14,033 bases of DNA from Chloroflexota bacterium (GTDB taxonomy: Bacteria > Chloroflexota > Limnocylindria > Limnocylindrales > CSP1-4), in contig JAJYMP010000747.1 of NCBI GenBank assembly GCA_021786915.1, positions 1 through 14,033 of the forward strand, read 5' to 3'. The notes under the pieces are model-generated. The model worked only from the letters and a program-made list of their open reading frames with translations. It had not been told where the DNA came from and did no database searches. Numbering within the stretch: the first letter of the stretch is position 1; every line of letters begins with the position of its first letter. Shown piece after piece: positions 13,917-14,033 of the stretch. Made by a program: the position numbers and the translations under genes.

Positions 13917-14033
13917 ATGGAAGGACCCGTCAAGTCAAAGTGGCAGGGCATGGCCGGGGTCAGGTTCCTGGCGACGGTCGGTCACTCTGATATGCGCGGG
14001 TCGACCTGGTCGTTGCCGCATGACAGTGAGCCG
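13917..14033 (+). CDS. Possible partial ORF running off the window end
   Basis: An ATG at 13917 opens 39 codons to the last base with no stop. There is no ribosome site and I recognise no family. The ATG is embedded in TCTGATATG, a 9-mer that recurs at 13986-13994 within the frame. Local composition is less GC-rich than the neighbouring genes. It may be intergenic sequence that is open by chance. Confidence 0.2.
   Translation, partial: MEGPVKSKWQGMAGVRFLATVGHSDMRGSTWSLPHDSEP

Noticed and set aside
13685..13951. Minus-strand frame across the end of the nucleotidyltransferase
   Set aside because: Antisense shadow with Arg/Pro-rich composition and no ribosome site.
1..14033. CRISPR array, insertion sequence, tRNA or rRNA
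   Set aside because: No regularly spaced identical repeats, transposase-like frame, terminal inverted repeats, cloverleaf pattern or rRNA signature was found on reading both strands.

Overview
The window is GC-rich throughout (roughly 70% by eye) and densely packed. It holds twelve convincing protein genes and one probable leader peptide, and no rRNA, tRNA, transposase or CRISPR array was found. The base composition, very short promoters set directly against start codons, and low-complexity Pro/Ser/Ala linkers on secreted redox proteins suggest a high-GC, probably monoderm bacterium. An uncultured Chloroflexota or Actinomycetota lineage is my best guess; this is inference, not a marker-gene result.

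Layout. (1) 33-554 (-) is a DinB-fold protein, divergent from a 71-residue unknown ORF with a strong RBS (711-926, +). Two perfect hairpins (930-947, 963-984) separate that ORF from cysK, which converges on it. (2) 1014-3120 (-) is a cysteine-synthesis unit. In transcription order it has a -10-like box, a 30-codon leader ORF carrying a Cys-Cys-Ser-Cys run (3016-3108), about 167 nt of structured RNA, cysE (serine acetyltransferase) and cysK (O-acetylserine sulfhydrylase). The leader looks like a cysteine-sensing attenuator. (3) 3443-8152 (+) is a tightly coupled five-gene operon: a NarL-type regulator with a degenerate receiver, a membrane-anchored hexaheme cytochrome c, a Tat-type four-cluster ferredoxin with a long repetitive N-terminus, an NrfD-type membrane quinone protein, and a membrane-anchored pentaheme cytochrome c. 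Adjacent genes overlap by 1-4 nt or are 3 nt apart.

(4) 8153-8554 is a gene-free convergent spacer with degenerate direct and inverted repeats. (5) 8555-12876 (-) encodes, in transcription order, an APC-superfamily amino-acid permease, an amidase-signature enzyme and a calcineurin-like phosphoesterase; the last two overlap by one base. (6) 12985-13875 (+) is an MNT/AbiEii-like nucleotidyltransferase whose ATG sits 6 nt after a TATACT box, so its mRNA is probably leaderless. The final ~150 nt hold only a doubtful open frame.

How they may work together. CysE makes O-acetylserine and CysK turns it into cysteine. CysE ends in -DFVI, the kind of tail that docks in the CysK active site in known cysteine synthase complexes, and the leader would let cysteinyl-tRNA supply set expression. 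The heme operon looks like a quinone/cytochrome electron-transfer complex comparable in logic to the Hmc, Ohc, Nhc and Qrc complexes, but no catalytic (molybdopterin or nitrite reductase) subunit lies next to it. Its terminal acceptor or donor is therefore unknown. The two most notable items are the polycysteine leader and this catalytic-subunit-free 11-heme NrfD module with its atypical regulator.
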